From the NCBI GenBank assembly GCA_900315735.1, contig ONAD01000005.1, positions 1 through 64,000 of the forward strand: a stretch of 64,000 nucleotides of DNA. The letters run 5' to 3'. This stretch comes from an uncultured Lachnospiraceae bacterium (GTDB taxonomy: Bacteria > Bacillota > Clostridia > Lachnospirales > Lachnospiraceae). The notes under the pieces were generated by a model. That model ran no database searches. It saw nothing but the letters and a program-made list of their open reading frames with translations, and had not been told where the DNA came from. Shown in pieces: positions 15,829-26,170 of this stretch; position 1 is the stretch's first letter; every line of letters begins with the position of its first letter. A program made the translations under genes and the position numbers.

Positions 15829-18522
15829 ATGGATTTGTTTGAAAATCTGTCTGATAATCAGATTGAAGCGGTAAAAACTATTGATGAGGACTTGGAAATA
15901 ATTGCATGTGCAGGTGCTGGTAAAACCGGTGTTGTTACCCGTAGAATTATTAATATTTTAAAATCAAATCCAGATATTTTGCCTGAGAATATTGTTGCAT
16001 TTACATTTACGGAGAAAGCAGCAGAAGAATTAAAGAGCAGGGTTTATAAATATGGTGAAGCAGTGTTGGGAAATACGAAGGGATTTGCCAATATGTATAT
16101 TGGAACAATACATGGTTTCTGCCTGAAGATGTTACAGGAATATATTGTTCAGTTTCAGAAATTTACAGTTTTAGATGAAATTAAGACGAAGCTATATATT
16201 GAGAAAAATTATAACTTCTGTGGTATGCCGGATTTGTGGTTGAAAATATATACAGAGACCAATTTGTTTTTAAGTGTAATTAGTACATTAAATGAAAATT
16301 GGTTTGAACGAGACAAGTGGGATGAAAAAACTAGAACAGCAGTTGATAAATACAAGGATACATTCTATAGAAAGAATTATTTTGACTATTCTTTGATTAT
16401 GCAGGAGATGCTTAATCAGTTGGAGAACAATAAGAATTTCGCAGATATCATCTTAAGTAAGATAAAGTATCTGACAGTAGATGAGTATCAGGATACAAAT
16501 CCAATACAGGAAAGGTTGATTCACTTTATCAAACAAGGTGGATGTAATCTGTGCATAGTTGGTGATGATGATCAGACGATTTATCAGTTTAGAGGAAGTG
16601 ATCCGGAGAATATACTCACTTTTAGAGAAAGATATGGAATCAATAAGTATATTGTTTTGGGAACAGATTATAGGAGTTCAGAAGCGATTGTCGATATTGG
16701 AAAGCGTGTTATTGTAAATAATGAGAAGCGCTTACCGAAGGTAATGGAATCAGGAAAACTTGTAAAATATGAAGAAGGCGATACGGTTTATAGGGAGTTT
16801 AATGAGTGCGATGAAGAATATGAATTCATTGCGAAGCGAATAAAGGCCTTACATGATTCGGGTGTTAAATATTCAGAGATGGCTGTTCTGCTTCGAAAAC
16901 GTAAGCATGGACCGGATATTGCCAAAATGTTTGACGAATATGAGATACCGTACATTATTGAAGGCGTAAATGAGCTGTTTAGCACTGCTGAATGTCAGGC
17001 GGCAAAGGGAATATTTGATTATCTTGCCGGTACAATTGGAATGATGGAATTATTTCAGCTTTGGAAAAATATAGATTATGAATTAGATGAAAAGGAAATA
17101 GCAGAAGCAATTGCTACACTAAATGTAATTGATGTCAAATCCAAAAAATTCTATGGAGAGTTTGTATTACAGAAGGTATATCATGATTTTTTGCGTAGAA
17201 TATCAATTGTAGATGAGAGCAATTCATCAGAGATTATTTTATATAATTTAGGAAAGTTTAGTCAGGTAATTAATGATTTTGAAACGATTTATTACACCAC
17301 AATACCGGCTAACAAGCTTAGTAGCTTTTGCAATTTCTTAAAATACACCGCAGATGGATATTATCCAGAAGGACATATTGCGAATACATATATTAGACCG
17401 GATGCGGTGAATATTATGACAGTGCATCAATCCAAAGGACTGGAGTTTACTGCGGTCTTTATTCCACAGATGAATCATAATAACTTTCCGTCAGCAAAGA
17501 TGGGAGGTAAGAGCATTTGGCATGTGATAGATAAAGATTGGATTCCAAATGCAGATCGATTTGCAGGAGGCGTAGAAGAGGAACGTAAATTGTTTTATGT
17601 TGCTATTACACGCACAAAGAAGTTTTTATTCCTAACCAGATCTCCTGGAAATGCAAGAGAAAAGAAAGTATCAGAGTTTATGGTAGATGCGAAAGAATCT
17701 CCATATATGCTTGGCTTTGATGAAAAAATGGTATATACAGGTGACCATATTCCACCTATGAGTGAGGATGCAGCCCCACTCAATCTTAATTTTTCTATAT
17801 TACAGGATTACTTTGACTGTGCGTACCGTTTTAAGTTGTCCATGTTTTACGGATTTGTACAACCTATTGTACCGGCGTTAGGGTATGGTAAGGCAATGCA
17901 TGAGATTGTTATGAACATACATAGAAGATTCTTAAGTGGAGAAACATTGTCATCTGAGGATATTGAACAGATTGTGAATGACAGCTTTTACTTACCTTAT
18001 GCAAATCCTAAACTGCAAGATAACATGTTGGAAGGTGCAAAAAAATCCATAGCTGGATATGTAACTAAAAATCAGGATGATTTTGCAAATATAACAATGG
18101 CGGAAGCTGATATTGAACTGGATATGGGAGATGGAATAAAGGTAAATGGACGAATTGACTTGGTAAAACGTCGAGAAATATCCGGTGAAGAAAAAACTTA
18201 TATCGTGGATTTCAAAACAGCTAGTCGAGAAGTTACAGAGTGTATTAATGCAGAACAGTTAAAAATATATGCATTGGGCTATCAGAAACTAACTGGGGAA
18301 ACTGCAGATTATTTGGAAATCTATAATTTGGATAATTCTGAAAGAGAACGTCAGAGAGTAACAGAAGGATTACTTGACAATGTAAGTCGTGATATTAGAG
18401 ATGCTGCATCGAATATACGAAAGAATGATTTGCCACGAAAATGTAGCAAGGAAAAATGTCAGAAGTGTTACTTGAACTACTTGTGTTTGAGTAAAAAGGA
18501 AAAACAGGAATATGAAGTATAG
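15829..18522 (+). CDS. UvrD-type helicase with C-terminal RecB-like nuclease and Cys cluster
   Basis: An 897-residue superfamily 1 helicase. Helicase motifs: Q motif DNQIEAVKTI, Walker A ACAGAGKT (about 26-33), motif II VDEYQDTN, motif III VGDDDQTIYQFRG, motif V TVHQSKGLEF, motif VI VAITRTKKFLF. The C-terminal third has PD-(D/E)XK signs: GRIDLV, YIVDFKT and QLKIYALGY, then a four-Cys group CSKEKCQKCYLNYLC that may hold an iron-sulfur cluster as in AddB/Cas4-type nucleases. AAGGAGG precedes the ATG. It is the first of four closely spaced genes ending at 24528 and is likely part of one anti-phage system. Confidence 0.85.
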   Translation: MDLFENLSDNQIEAVKTIDEDLEIIACAGAGKTGVVTRRIINILKSNPDILPENIVAFTFTEKAAEELKSRVYKYGEAVLGNTKGFANMYIGTIHGFCLKMLQEYIVQFQKFTVLDEIKTKLYIEKNYNFCGMPDLWLKIYTETNLFLSVISTLNENWFERDKWDEKTRTAVDKYKDTFYRKNYFDYSLIMQEMLNQLENNKNFADIILSKIKYLTVDEYQDTNPIQERLIHFIKQGGCNLCIVGDDDQTIYQFRGSDPENILTFRERYGINKYIVLGTDYRSSEAIVDIGKRVIVNNEKRLPKVMESGKLVKYEEGDTVYREFNECDEEYEFIAKRIKALHDSGVKYSEMAVLLRKRKHGPDIAKMFDEYEIPYIIEGVNELFSTAECQAAKGIFDYLAGTIGMMELFQLWKNIDYELDEKEIAEAIATLNVIDVKSKKFYGEFVLQKVYHDFLRRISIVDESNSSEIILYNLGKFSQVINDFETIYYTTIPANKLSSFCNFLKYTADGYYPEGHIANTYIRPDAVNIMTVHQSKGLEFTAVFIPQMNHNNFPSAKMGGKSIWHVIDKDWIPNADRFAGGVEEERKLFYVAITRTKKFLFLTRSPGNAREKKVSEFMVDAKESPYMLGFDEKMVYTGDHIPPMSEDAAPLNLNFSILQDYFDCAYRFKLSMFYGFVQPIVPALGYGKAMHEIVMNIHRRFLSGETLSSEDIEQIVNDSFYLPYANPKLQDNMLEGAKKSIAGYVTKNQDDFANITMAEADIELDMGDGIKVNGRIDLVKRREISGEEKTYIVDFKTASREVTECINAEQLKIYALGYQKLTGETADYLEIYNLDNSERERQRVTEGLLDNVSRDIRDAASNIRKNDLPRKCSKEKCQKCYLNYLCLSKKEKQEYEV

Positions 18523-18536
18523 AACAGGAGAAACGT

Positions 18537-20306
18537 ATGAGCAATTTGTCTAAAATCCGTCGGGATAAAATGATAGAGTTTTTGGAAACTTTAAAAGAAC
18601 AGCATAGCGATGATGAGTCTTTGATTGCAATTAATCAAATTGAAAAAGAACTGGTATCAAAACGCTATGGACTTGTATGGGAAGAGCATGAGGAAGCAGT
18701 TGATGTAATGATGCGTGATAATATTCCGGTTTTTACGGAAGTGAAAGAACGCGAAATATGTATGGCGCCAGGAGGAAAATACAATTTTTTGATTGAGGGA
18801 GATAATCTGCATAGTTTAAAATTGCTTGAAAAGACACATAAAGGCAAGATTACTGTTATCTATATTGATCCGCCCTATAATACTGGTAAGAAAGATTTTG
18901 TTTATGATGATATGATGGTTGCATTGGACGATGGATTTAGACATAGTAAATGGCTTTCGTTTATGAATGATAGACTTTTACTGGCTAAGTCTCTATTAGC
19001 TAACAACGGAATAATATTTATAAGCATTGATGATAATGAACAGGCAACGTTAAAATTACTTTGTGACAGTATTTTTGGAGAAGAGAATTTTATTTCAATG
19101 TTATCAGTTGAAAACAATCCAAAAGGACGTAAGAATTCTAGTTTTGTTTCAGTTAGTAATGAGTATTGTTTATTATATGCAAAAAACAAAAACTCTGCAT
19201 ACTTTATTGAAAATATACCTAAGCCATCAAGTGATTTGACACTAGATGAAAATGGAGTATACGTTCATAACAGCGGAAAAAGAGTATTAGTAGGCGAAAA
19301 TTCTTTTAATAAAAAAGTAGAAAATAAAAATTCGGATAAACATTATAGTGTGTATTTTAATGAAAAGATACAGGATATGCTTTTGATTAAAGATGAGGGT
19401 ATAGATAAGCCTCATGAAGAATTATTAAAGAAAGGCTATAGAAGATATTATTCGTATTGTGGAAATAACTTTGTTGAAAACACCTATTCAATGTCGAAAT
19501 TTGAAGAGCTTTTTTCAAAGGATGCTTTAGATTTTAAAGATAATAAAATATATGAAAAGAATTTTAGCACAACGATTCGAATAAAAAGCTTAGTAACTAA
19601 TCGAAAATATGAAGCAATCATCAATAACAAAAAAGTAGAATATCAAATTGATGTTAAAACAACATCAGCGGGATCGGAGTTAAAATGTATTTTTAATACG
19701 TCAAAACCTATTTTTTCTAATCCTAAAAACGTCAGTTACATAAAACTACTAATTTCTTTGCTTGAAGATAAAGATATTACCGTGCTTGACTTTTTTGCTG
19801 GATCAGGAACTACAGCGCAAGCAGTTTTGGAATTGAATGAGGAAGATGGAGGACAACGTAAGTTTATTCTCTGTACCAATAATGAAAATAATATTTGTGA
19901 AGAGATAACCTATCAAAGAATTAAAACGGTTATAACAGGGAAAAGACAAGATGGAAGCGAATACTCAGAAGGAATACCTGCAAACTTAAAATATTATCAT
20001 ACTGATTTTGTGCCTAAAAGTGAGGAATATTTAGCAGATTCTTTGCTGAATCATGTAACTGAAATGATTCAATTAGAACATGGAGTTAGAATTGATGATG
20101 ATTCCTATATCATGATTGTGAGCGATGATGAGGCTGATGAATTGGAGAAAAAATGGAATGAATACACTGATATAAAAGCAATTTATGTTTCTCAGGATGT
20201 GTTACTGACAGCATCACAGGAGGCACTATTTGGAAGAGTTGATACCTACATCATACCTGATTATTATTTTAACTTTGAATTAAGAGAGGCAGGGGAATTA
20301 TGGTAA
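18537..20306 (+). CDS. Type III-like (beta class) adenine-specific DNA methyltransferase, Mod
   Basis: A 589-residue N6-adenine methyltransferase. Catalytic motif DPPYNTGKKDF (about residues 106-116) comes before the SAM-binding motif DFFAGSGTT (about 420), the beta-class order of type III Mod proteins. The variable region between them would be the target-recognition domain; it is very AT-rich compared with host genes, suggesting recent transfer. The gene begins 14 bases after the UvrD-like gene and overlaps the Res gene by seven bases, so translation is coupled. No simple repeats that would allow phase variation were seen. Confidence 0.88.
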   Translation: MSNLSKIRRDKMIEFLETLKEQHSDDESLIAINQIEKELVSKRYGLVWEEHEEAVDVMMRDNIPVFTEVKEREICMAPGGKYNFLIEGDNLHSLKLLEKTHKGKITVIYIDPPYNTGKKDFVYDDMMVALDDGFRHSKWLSFMNDRLLLAKSLLANNGIIFISIDDNEQATLKLLCDSIFGEENFISMLSVENNPKGRKNSSFVSVSNEYCLLYAKNKNSAYFIENIPKPSSDLTLDENGVYVHNSGKRVLVGENSFNKKVENKNSDKHYSVYFNEKIQDMLLIKDEGIDKPHEELLKKGYRRYYSYCGNNFVENTYSMSKFEELFSKDALDFKDNKIYEKNFSTTIRIKSLVTNRKYEAIINNKKVEYQIDVKTTSAGSELKCIFNTSKPIFSNPKNVSYIKLLISLLEDKDITVLDFFAGSGTTAQAVLELNEEDGGQRKFILCTNNENNICEEITYQRIKTVITGKRQDGSEYSEGIPANLKYYHTDFVPKSEEYLADSLLNHVTEMIQLEHGVRIDDDSYIMIVSDDEADELEKKWNEYTDIKAIYVSQDVLLTASQEALFGRVDTYIIPDYYFNFELREAGELW

Positions 20307-22504
20307 AAGGGATAAAAGACTTTGAATTTCAGAATGATTGTGTTAATTTCTTGATTCAAAAGACGGTAGAACGAGATAGCAAGAAAGTGATTACTGTTAA
20401 GGCGCCAACCGGTGCGGGAAAGACAATTATTTTGATTAAATATATTGATGAATATTTGAACAATACAGACAATAATACAGCATTTGTTTGGCTATGCCCG
20501 GGTAAAGGAGACTTGGAAGAACAAAGTAAGGAGCAAATGGAACGTATTACACCACAGAGAGATACGAGAAATTTATTGTATTCCTTACTAACTGGTTTTA
20601 CGCCGGGAAGCATTACTTTTGTAAATTGGGAACTTGTAACCAAGCGTGGAAATAATGCGCTTAAGGATGGTGAGAGACAAAATCTGTTTGATAGAATTGC
20701 AGATGCCCACAAAGAAGGAACAAACTTTGTGGTTATCATTGATGAAGAACATACTAATAATACCAGCAAGGCGAACGATATTATAAATGCTTTTGCAGCA
20801 AAGAATATTATACGTGTGTCTGCAACAGCGAATAAAGTCAGTCATCAGGAGTATTATGAAATACCGGAAGATGAGGTTATAAATGCTGGACTGATTACTC
20901 GTGCAATTTATGTGAATGAAGGTGTAGATGAGGATAAACAGATTGTAAATGATTATGACTATCTGCTTGATTTGGCAGATGAAAAGCGAAAAGAAATTGC
21001 AGAAAATTATAAGTTGGTAGGAGCCAATATCCGTCCTCTTGTTTTGATTCAGTTTCCTGCCGGACAACCTGAAACTATTAAAGCTGTTGAGGAAAAATTG
21101 GAGTCCATGGGATATACATATGACAATGGTATGGTTAACATTTGGATGAGTGATGACAAGATGGTGTCAGATGATTTATCTGCTTTAGATGGTACACCTG
21201 CATTTTTGCTTATGAAGCAAGCTATATCTACCGGCTGGGATTGTCCTCGGGCAAAGATACTTGTTAAGTTGCGAGAAGGCGGAAGTGAGGAATTTCAGAT
21301 TCAGACAATTGGGCGTATAAGACGAATGCCGGAACGAAAGCATTATGGTATAAATGTATTGGATTTTTGTTATTTGTATACGTTGGATACAAAGTATAAG
21401 GAAGGGTTATTATCCTCCTTGGATAAGGCATATCAGTTGCGGCGCTTATTTTTGAAAGATGAAGTAAAGGGTTTTTCGCTTACCAAAGAATTGCGTAATT
21501 TGGATTATGATGGCTTGGGCGAACGGGAAACTCTTCTAAAAGTACATGAATACTTTAAAACTACTTATTCATTAACCGGGAATAAAGAAAATAACAAAGT
21601 TAATTTGGCAGGAGTGGGCTACAATTTTGATGAAGAAATTGATAGTCACATTTTGCGAGGAATTTTTCGTACAACGGAGGAATTGACAAAGCAGGATGCA
21701 CAGCGACAGATTGTGATGAAAACGCAGGTGAACACTCATACGCATGGTATATATTTACTACATGCGGTAGATGAAATAAAAAAGGTAACCGGTATGCAAT
21801 CACAAAAGGTAAAAGCGATTCTGGAAAGAATGTTTCGTAAAGGAAAGAATAATAAATATAAATTCCTTGCATTAGATACGAACGCTTTTTATGCATTTGT
21901 TATTAACAATACGCAGAAGTTAAAAATGGATTTTAAACATGTTACCAGTCAGATGAATGTTCAGCAATCTTTTGTTTTGGAACCTAAGACAGATAAGTTT
22001 ACAATTCCGGAACAAGAGATGTATAAGTTCAGTGAAGTTAAGAAAGAACAAGAATTCCGTTTATATGCATATTGGAAATACACAACTGCATTTTGTACCG
22101 ATAGAACACGATCTTTACCCGAGAGATTATTTGAGCGTTACTGCGAAAATAATCGTGAGGTGAAATGGTTTTACAAGAACGGAGATGCCGGGCAGCAGTA
22201 TTTGTCAATCGTATATACAGATGCATTGCAGAAACAGTGGTTGTTTTATCCGGATTACATTGTACAAAAAGAAAACGGAGAAACATGGCTTATTGAAACA
22301 AAAGGTGGCGAGGTTTCCGGACACAGTAAAAATATTGATATGCAAATGGGTAATAAATTTTTAGCATTTAAGCGTTATGCAGAACAGTATGGCCTCAAAT
22401 GGGGATTCGTAAGGGATGAAGATGAACAGTTGTATATTAATAATACCGAGTTTGCAGAAAGTATGGCAGATGAACATTGGGTAGCGATTGAGGAAGAATT
22501 TTAA
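20300..22504 (+). CDS. Type III-like restriction helicase-nuclease, Res
   Basis: A 734-residue superfamily 2 protein. Walker A APTGAGKT (about residues 34-41), DEEH box IIDEEHTNN, motif III SATAN, and motif VI QTIGRIRRMPE. The C-terminal end has a PD-(D/E)XK nuclease core: PDYIVQKENGETWLIETKGG. These are the parts of type III Res subunits, which need two unmethylated sites and cut after ATP-driven communication. It is shorter than many Res proteins (often over 900). It overlaps mod by seven bases. Confidence 0.87.
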   Translation: MVKGIKDFEFQNDCVNFLIQKTVERDSKKVITVKAPTGAGKTIILIKYIDEYLNNTDNNTAFVWLCPGKGDLEEQSKEQMERITPQRDTRNLLYSLLTGFTPGSITFVNWELVTKRGNNALKDGERQNLFDRIADAHKEGTNFVVIIDEEHTNNTSKANDIINAFAAKNIIRVSATANKVSHQEYYEIPEDEVINAGLITRAIYVNEGVDEDKQIVNDYDYLLDLADEKRKEIAENYKLVGANIRPLVLIQFPAGQPETIKAVEEKLESMGYTYDNGMVNIWMSDDKMVSDDLSALDGTPAFLLMKQAISTGWDCPRAKILVKLREGGSEEFQIQTIGRIRRMPERKHYGINVLDFCYLYTLDTKYKEGLLSSLDKAYQLRRLFLKDEVKGFSLTKELRNLDYDGLGERETLLKVHEYFKTTYSLTGNKENNKVNLAGVGYNFDEEIDSHILRGIFRTTEELTKQDAQRQIVMKTQVNTHTHGIYLLHAVDEIKKVTGMQSQKVKAILERMFRKGKNNKYKFLALDTNAFYAFVINNTQKLKMDFKHVTSQMNVQQSFVLEPKTDKFTIPEQEMYKFSEVKKEQEFRLYAYWKYTTAFCTDRTRSLPERLFERYCENNREVKWFYKNGDAGQQYLSIVYTDALQKQWLFYPDYIVQKENGETWLIETKGGEVSGHSKNIDMQMGNKFLAFKRYAEQYGLKWGFVRDEDEQLYINNTEFAESMADEHWVAIEEEF

Positions 22505-22539
22505 TATCGATTACTTGAATCGAGATATAGGAGGCTGTT

Positions 22540-24528
22540 ATGGCAGGATTTACAATTGATCTGGCTGGTAGAGTTAAGAATTTTGATTTGCCAAAAACAC
22601 AACCACTAATTCCCTTGTTTGAGGCGGTTGTGAATTCAATATATGCTATTGAAGAAAGAATGGAACGTGAGGATTTTAAGGGTAAAATCGATATAAGGAT
22701 AATACGAGAACCACAGGAAATTGCTCCAGTGGAAGGAATAAATAGTACAATAAATGAAATAATTGGTTTCAGTATTTCAGATAATGGCATTGGATTAGAC
22801 GACAATAACATGAAATCTTTTTTGCAGTCTGACTCTACATATCGTGCAGAAAAAGGAGGAAAAGGAGTTGGTAGATTTTCGTGGTTAAAGGCATTTGATA
22901 ATACAAAAATTACTAGTATTTATAAAGATGATGATATATGGGTAAAAAGAGAGTTTGAATTCTCTTTAGATAAGTTGGATATTGATGACTCGTTAAAAGA
23001 AGTAGAAGAAGCAGATTATTGTACAACGATAGAACTGATTGATTACAAACCAGTATATAGGAAGCATGTTGGAAAAAGTCCAGAAGTTATAGCAACAAAA
23101 ATTATGCAGCATTGCATGATATATCTTATGTCTCCAAACTGCCCAATTATTAGCGTTATTGACGATGAAAGATATTGTATCAATGATATGTTTGAAAAAA
23201 GAATAACGAGAGATGATAATCCTGTTGATATTGTTGTTGGTGCTGAAAAGTTTTCTTTAGTAAATGCTAAAATTGAAGATGCGTCTGTGGGAGGAAGTAA
23301 GATTTATCTATATGCTAATGAAAGAATGGTAAAACCTATAGATCTTGATAAAATTTTAGTTGATTTGGATAAAAATATATATGATGATAAAGGATTTTAT
23401 TATGTAGGGATATTAACAGGAAAATATTTGGATGATAATGTTGAAATGAATAGAACTTCATTTGATATTTCAGAAACTGCGGGTGAAGATGATATATCCA
23501 TGGATGATATTGTATCAAAGGCAAAAGACCAGGTTGAAGAATATTTAAAAGATTATTTAATGGAAGTTCGTGAGAAAAAGGATGCAAGAATACGAAAATA
23601 TATAACGAGCAGTGCACCGCAATTTGGTCATTTGTTAAAGTATATGCCTGATTCTATAAATGCAATTAAACCTACCTTAAGTGATGCGAAACTTGACGAA
23701 GAACTATATAGAATAAAAAGAAAATTTGATGTTGAATTAAAAAAAGAAAATCAAGATATGCTGGATAAAATGTCAACTGGAATAGATGATTTAGGACAAT
23801 ATGAACAAAAATTCAAGGAACAATTTGAGAAGATAAGTGAAGCAAATAAATCGGCACTTGCAGAATATGTGTATCATAGGAAAATTATTTTAGAAATGTT
23901 ACGTAAAGGAATTCATTTAAAAGAGGATGGAAGATTTAATAAAGAGTCGTATATCCATAATTTAATTTATCCGATGAGAAGAACTTCAGAAGATATAGAG
24001 TATGAATCGCATAATTTATGGCTGATTGATGAGAGATTGGCATATTGTGAATATATTTCTTCGGATATTCCATTTGATAATAATCCAAAAGAAGAGCGCA
24101 CTGATATTTTGATGCTTGATCATCCAATAGCACTATCAGACGAAAACAATACGGGAAGAGAGTTTGAAACAATAGTTATACTTGAGCTAAAAAGGCCAAT
24201 GCGTGATGATTATGATGCAAAAGAAAATCCAATTCAACAATTATTGGGATATGTAGATAAGCTATGTACAAATAAGGTGACTGATAAAAATGGAAGACCC
24301 ATTAAAGTGGGCAGCAATACCCAGTTCTATCTATATGCTGTATGCGATTTAACACCCAAAATGGTAAAGGTGGCAGAGGATAGAGATTTTATCGAAACTC
24401 CTGATAAACTAGGAATGTATAAGTATCATGAAAAGAAGCGAGCATATATTGAACTTATTTCGTACGATAAACTGATATGGGATGCTGAAAAACGAAATAA
24501 GGTACTTTTTGAAAAACTTGGCGTTTAG
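22540..24528 (+). CDS. GHKL ATPase with possible PD-(D/E)XK C-terminal domain
   Basis: A 662-residue protein. The N-terminal GHKL (Hsp90/MutL/MORC) ATPase shows the N-box FEAVVNSIYAIEE (about 26-38), G1 box ISDNGIGLDD (about 79-88) and lid motif KGGKGVGRFSW. The middle has a coiled-coil-like stretch (about 370-450). Near the end, RTDILMLD followed by IVILELKRP and QQLLGYVDKL has the D...ExK...Q pattern of a nuclease fold. AGGAGG precedes the ATG. Its place after mod and res suggests a fourth subunit of the system. The gene set recalls the 'helicase-methylase-ATPase' (Hma) defence loci, but that match is from memory. Confidence 0.72.
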   Translation: MAGFTIDLAGRVKNFDLPKTQPLIPLFEAVVNSIYAIEERMEREDFKGKIDIRIIREPQEIAPVEGINSTINEIIGFSISDNGIGLDDNNMKSFLQSDSTYRAEKGGKGVGRFSWLKAFDNTKITSIYKDDDIWVKREFEFSLDKLDIDDSLKEVEEADYCTTIELIDYKPVYRKHVGKSPEVIATKIMQHCMIYLMSPNCPIISVIDDERYCINDMFEKRITRDDNPVDIVVGAEKFSLVNAKIEDASVGGSKIYLYANERMVKPIDLDKILVDLDKNIYDDKGFYYVGILTGKYLDDNVEMNRTSFDISETAGEDDISMDDIVSKAKDQVEEYLKDYLMEVREKKDARIRKYITSSAPQFGHLLKYMPDSINAIKPTLSDAKLDEELYRIKRKFDVELKKENQDMLDKMSTGIDDLGQYEQKFKEQFEKISEANKSALAEYVYHRKIILEMLRKGIHLKEDGRFNKESYIHNLIYPMRRTSEDIEYESHNLWLIDERLAYCEYISSDIPFDNNPKEERTDILMLDHPIALSDENNTGREFETIVILELKRPMRDDYDAKENPIQQLLGYVDKLCTNKVTDKNGRPIKVGSNTQFYLYAVCDLTPKMVKVAEDRDFIETPDKLGMYKYHEKKRAYIELISYDKLIWDAEKRNKVLFEKLGV

Positions 24529-24576
24529 CAGTTAATAAGAATAGTATAACATGAAATAGAAAGTGAGTTGTTCAAT

Positions 24577-26073
24577 TTGGAAAAAGTATTTGACCTTTCA
24601 CAATTTGATGAATACAGAGAAGACAACAGAAGAGAAGTGAAAAAAGCGGAAGGTGGCTTGCCGGTTTCTTTGTGGGACACCTATTCTTCCTTTGCGAACT
24701 GCTATGGTGGAGTTATCATTCTTGGTGTCAAAGAAAATAAAGATGGTAGTTGGAGAACTACCGGTCTCCAGAATGCATCTAAACTACGCAAGGAATTTTG
24801 GGATAATATGAACAATCCCAAGAAGGTAAGCATTAATCTGTTGTCAGAAGATGATGTGCAGACCTATGAAGTTGGTGACAATAAAGATGTTATCATGGTT
24901 ATTTATGTGCCTATGGCAAAGCGTGAGCAGAAGCCGGTGTACATCAACAATGATATTTTCAATGGTACTTTCCGTCGCAATTACGAGGGCGATTATCATT
25001 GTACCAGATTGCAGGTAAAGACGATGCTTCGTGATCAGACTGAGCGCACCATGGACATGGAAGTGCTTGATAAGGTTCCGATGGAAGACTTGAATTATGA
25101 TACCATTCACGGATATCGGAACAGTCACCGTTCTTTAAAAGAGGGACATCCTTTTGAGCGTTTAAGCGACCATGAGTATCTGAGAAGCATTGGCGCGGCT
25201 GCTATTTCGGAGGAAGACGGAAAGTTGCATCCTACGGCAGCAGGTATGCTGATGTTTGGGGACGAGTACAATATTGTGCGACATTTCCCTGAGTATTTCT
25301 TAGATTACAGGGAAGAGTTGGACCCTACTACACGCTGGAGTGACAGATTGCAGTCCAGTTCCGGTGAATGGTCCGGAAATGTGTGCGACTTTTATTTTAG
25401 AGTTTATAACAAGATTATTAAAGACATTAAGGTGCCTTTCAAAATGGTTGGCGGCGAACGCGTTGACGATACTCCGGTGCACAAGGCACTTCGTGAGGCT
25501 CTGGCAAATTGCTTGATTAATGCCGATTATCACGGATTACGAGGTGTTGTTATCCGTAAGGAACCGGACAAGCTGGTTTTAGCAAATCCCGGTTATGTCA
25601 GAACGGGTAAAAAGCAGATGCGTCTTGGTGGCGAATCCGATCCCCGAAATAAGGCTCTTATGAAAATGTTTAATCTTATCAATATCGGTGAACGTGCTGG
25701 AAGTGGTGTTCCGAATATCTTTAATGTTTGGGCAGATGAAGGCTGGGAAGACCCGGTGATTGAAGAGAGATTTGACCCGGATAGAACAGTGCTCTCGCTT
25801 TCTTTCAAAAAAAGCGGCGATAGAAAAGCGGCGATAAAAAGCGGCGATAAAAAAGCGGCGATAAAAAGCGGCGATAAAAAAGTGACTAAGAAGACAAAAA
25901 TGCAGTATGACAAAATTCTTGAATTTATGGAAGAAGGAAAAGAATATGGCATTTGGGATTTTTGTGAATTGTTGGGATTAAAGGAAAGTCGAACTAAAGA
26001 TATTTTGAAGGGACTTTCTGATAGGATTGAAATTATTGGCAATAATCGTGACAGACGGTATAAGAAGAAATAA
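24577..26073 (+). CDS. AlbA_2 (schlafen-like) ATP-binding protein with repeat linker and winged helix
   Basis: A protein of about 498 residues. An N-terminal AlbA_2 domain (EYREDNRREVKKAEGG...LPVSLWDTYSSFANCYGGVIILGVKE), a central domain typical of these putative transcriptional regulators (HPTAAGMLMFGDE; RVDDTPVHKALREALANCLIN; GERAGSGVPNIF), then a low-complexity repeat linker and a C-terminal winged helix (KILEFMEEGKEYGIWDF). The TTG at 24577 is preferred to that at 24568 because AAGTGAG lies nine bases before it. It sits between the helicase-methylase genes and Wadjet. Role unknown; regulation of neighbours or a separate defence function are both possible. Confidence 0.75.
   Translation: MEKVFDLSQFDEYREDNRREVKKAEGGLPVSLWDTYSSFANCYGGVIILGVKENKDGSWRTTGLQNASKLRKEFWDNMNNPKKVSINLLSEDDVQTYEVGDNKDVIMVIYVPMAKREQKPVYINNDIFNGTFRRNYEGDYHCTRLQVKTMLRDQTERTMDMEVLDKVPMEDLNYDTIHGYRNSHRSLKEGHPFERLSDHEYLRSIGAAAISEEDGKLHPTAAGMLMFGDEYNIVRHFPEYFLDYREELDPTTRWSDRLQSSSGEWSGNVCDFYFRVYNKIIKDIKVPFKMVGGERVDDTPVHKALREALANCLINADYHGLRGVVIRKEPDKLVLANPGYVRTGKKQMRLGGESDPRNKALMKMFNLINIGERAGSGVPNIFNVWADEGWEDPVIEERFDPDRTVLSLSFKKSGDRKAAIKSGDKKAAIKSGDKKVTKKTKMQYDKILEFMEEGKEYGIWDFCELLGLKESRTKDILKGLSDRIEIIGNNRDRRYKKK
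25814..25875 (+). repeat. GCGGCGAT repeats in the AlbA_2 gene
   Basis: The octamer GCGGCGAT occurs five times (25814, 25828, 25841, 25855, 25868), spaced 14, 13, 14, 13 bases. Two units make 27 bases, nine codons, read as KSGDKKAAI. Gain or loss of 27 bases keeps frame; of one half-unit shifts it. Confidence 0.85.
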
Positions 26074-26170
26074 TACTTTATTTCTATTCGCAATAATTTG
26101 CTTTATAAATAAGTCGTGGAAAGATTCATATAATGAAGTTATTTAATGGTTTTGATGGAAGGAGACAAAT

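Noticed and set aside
18537-20306. Phase-variable methyltransferase
   Set aside because: No simple sequence tract of useful length was seen in the mod gene.
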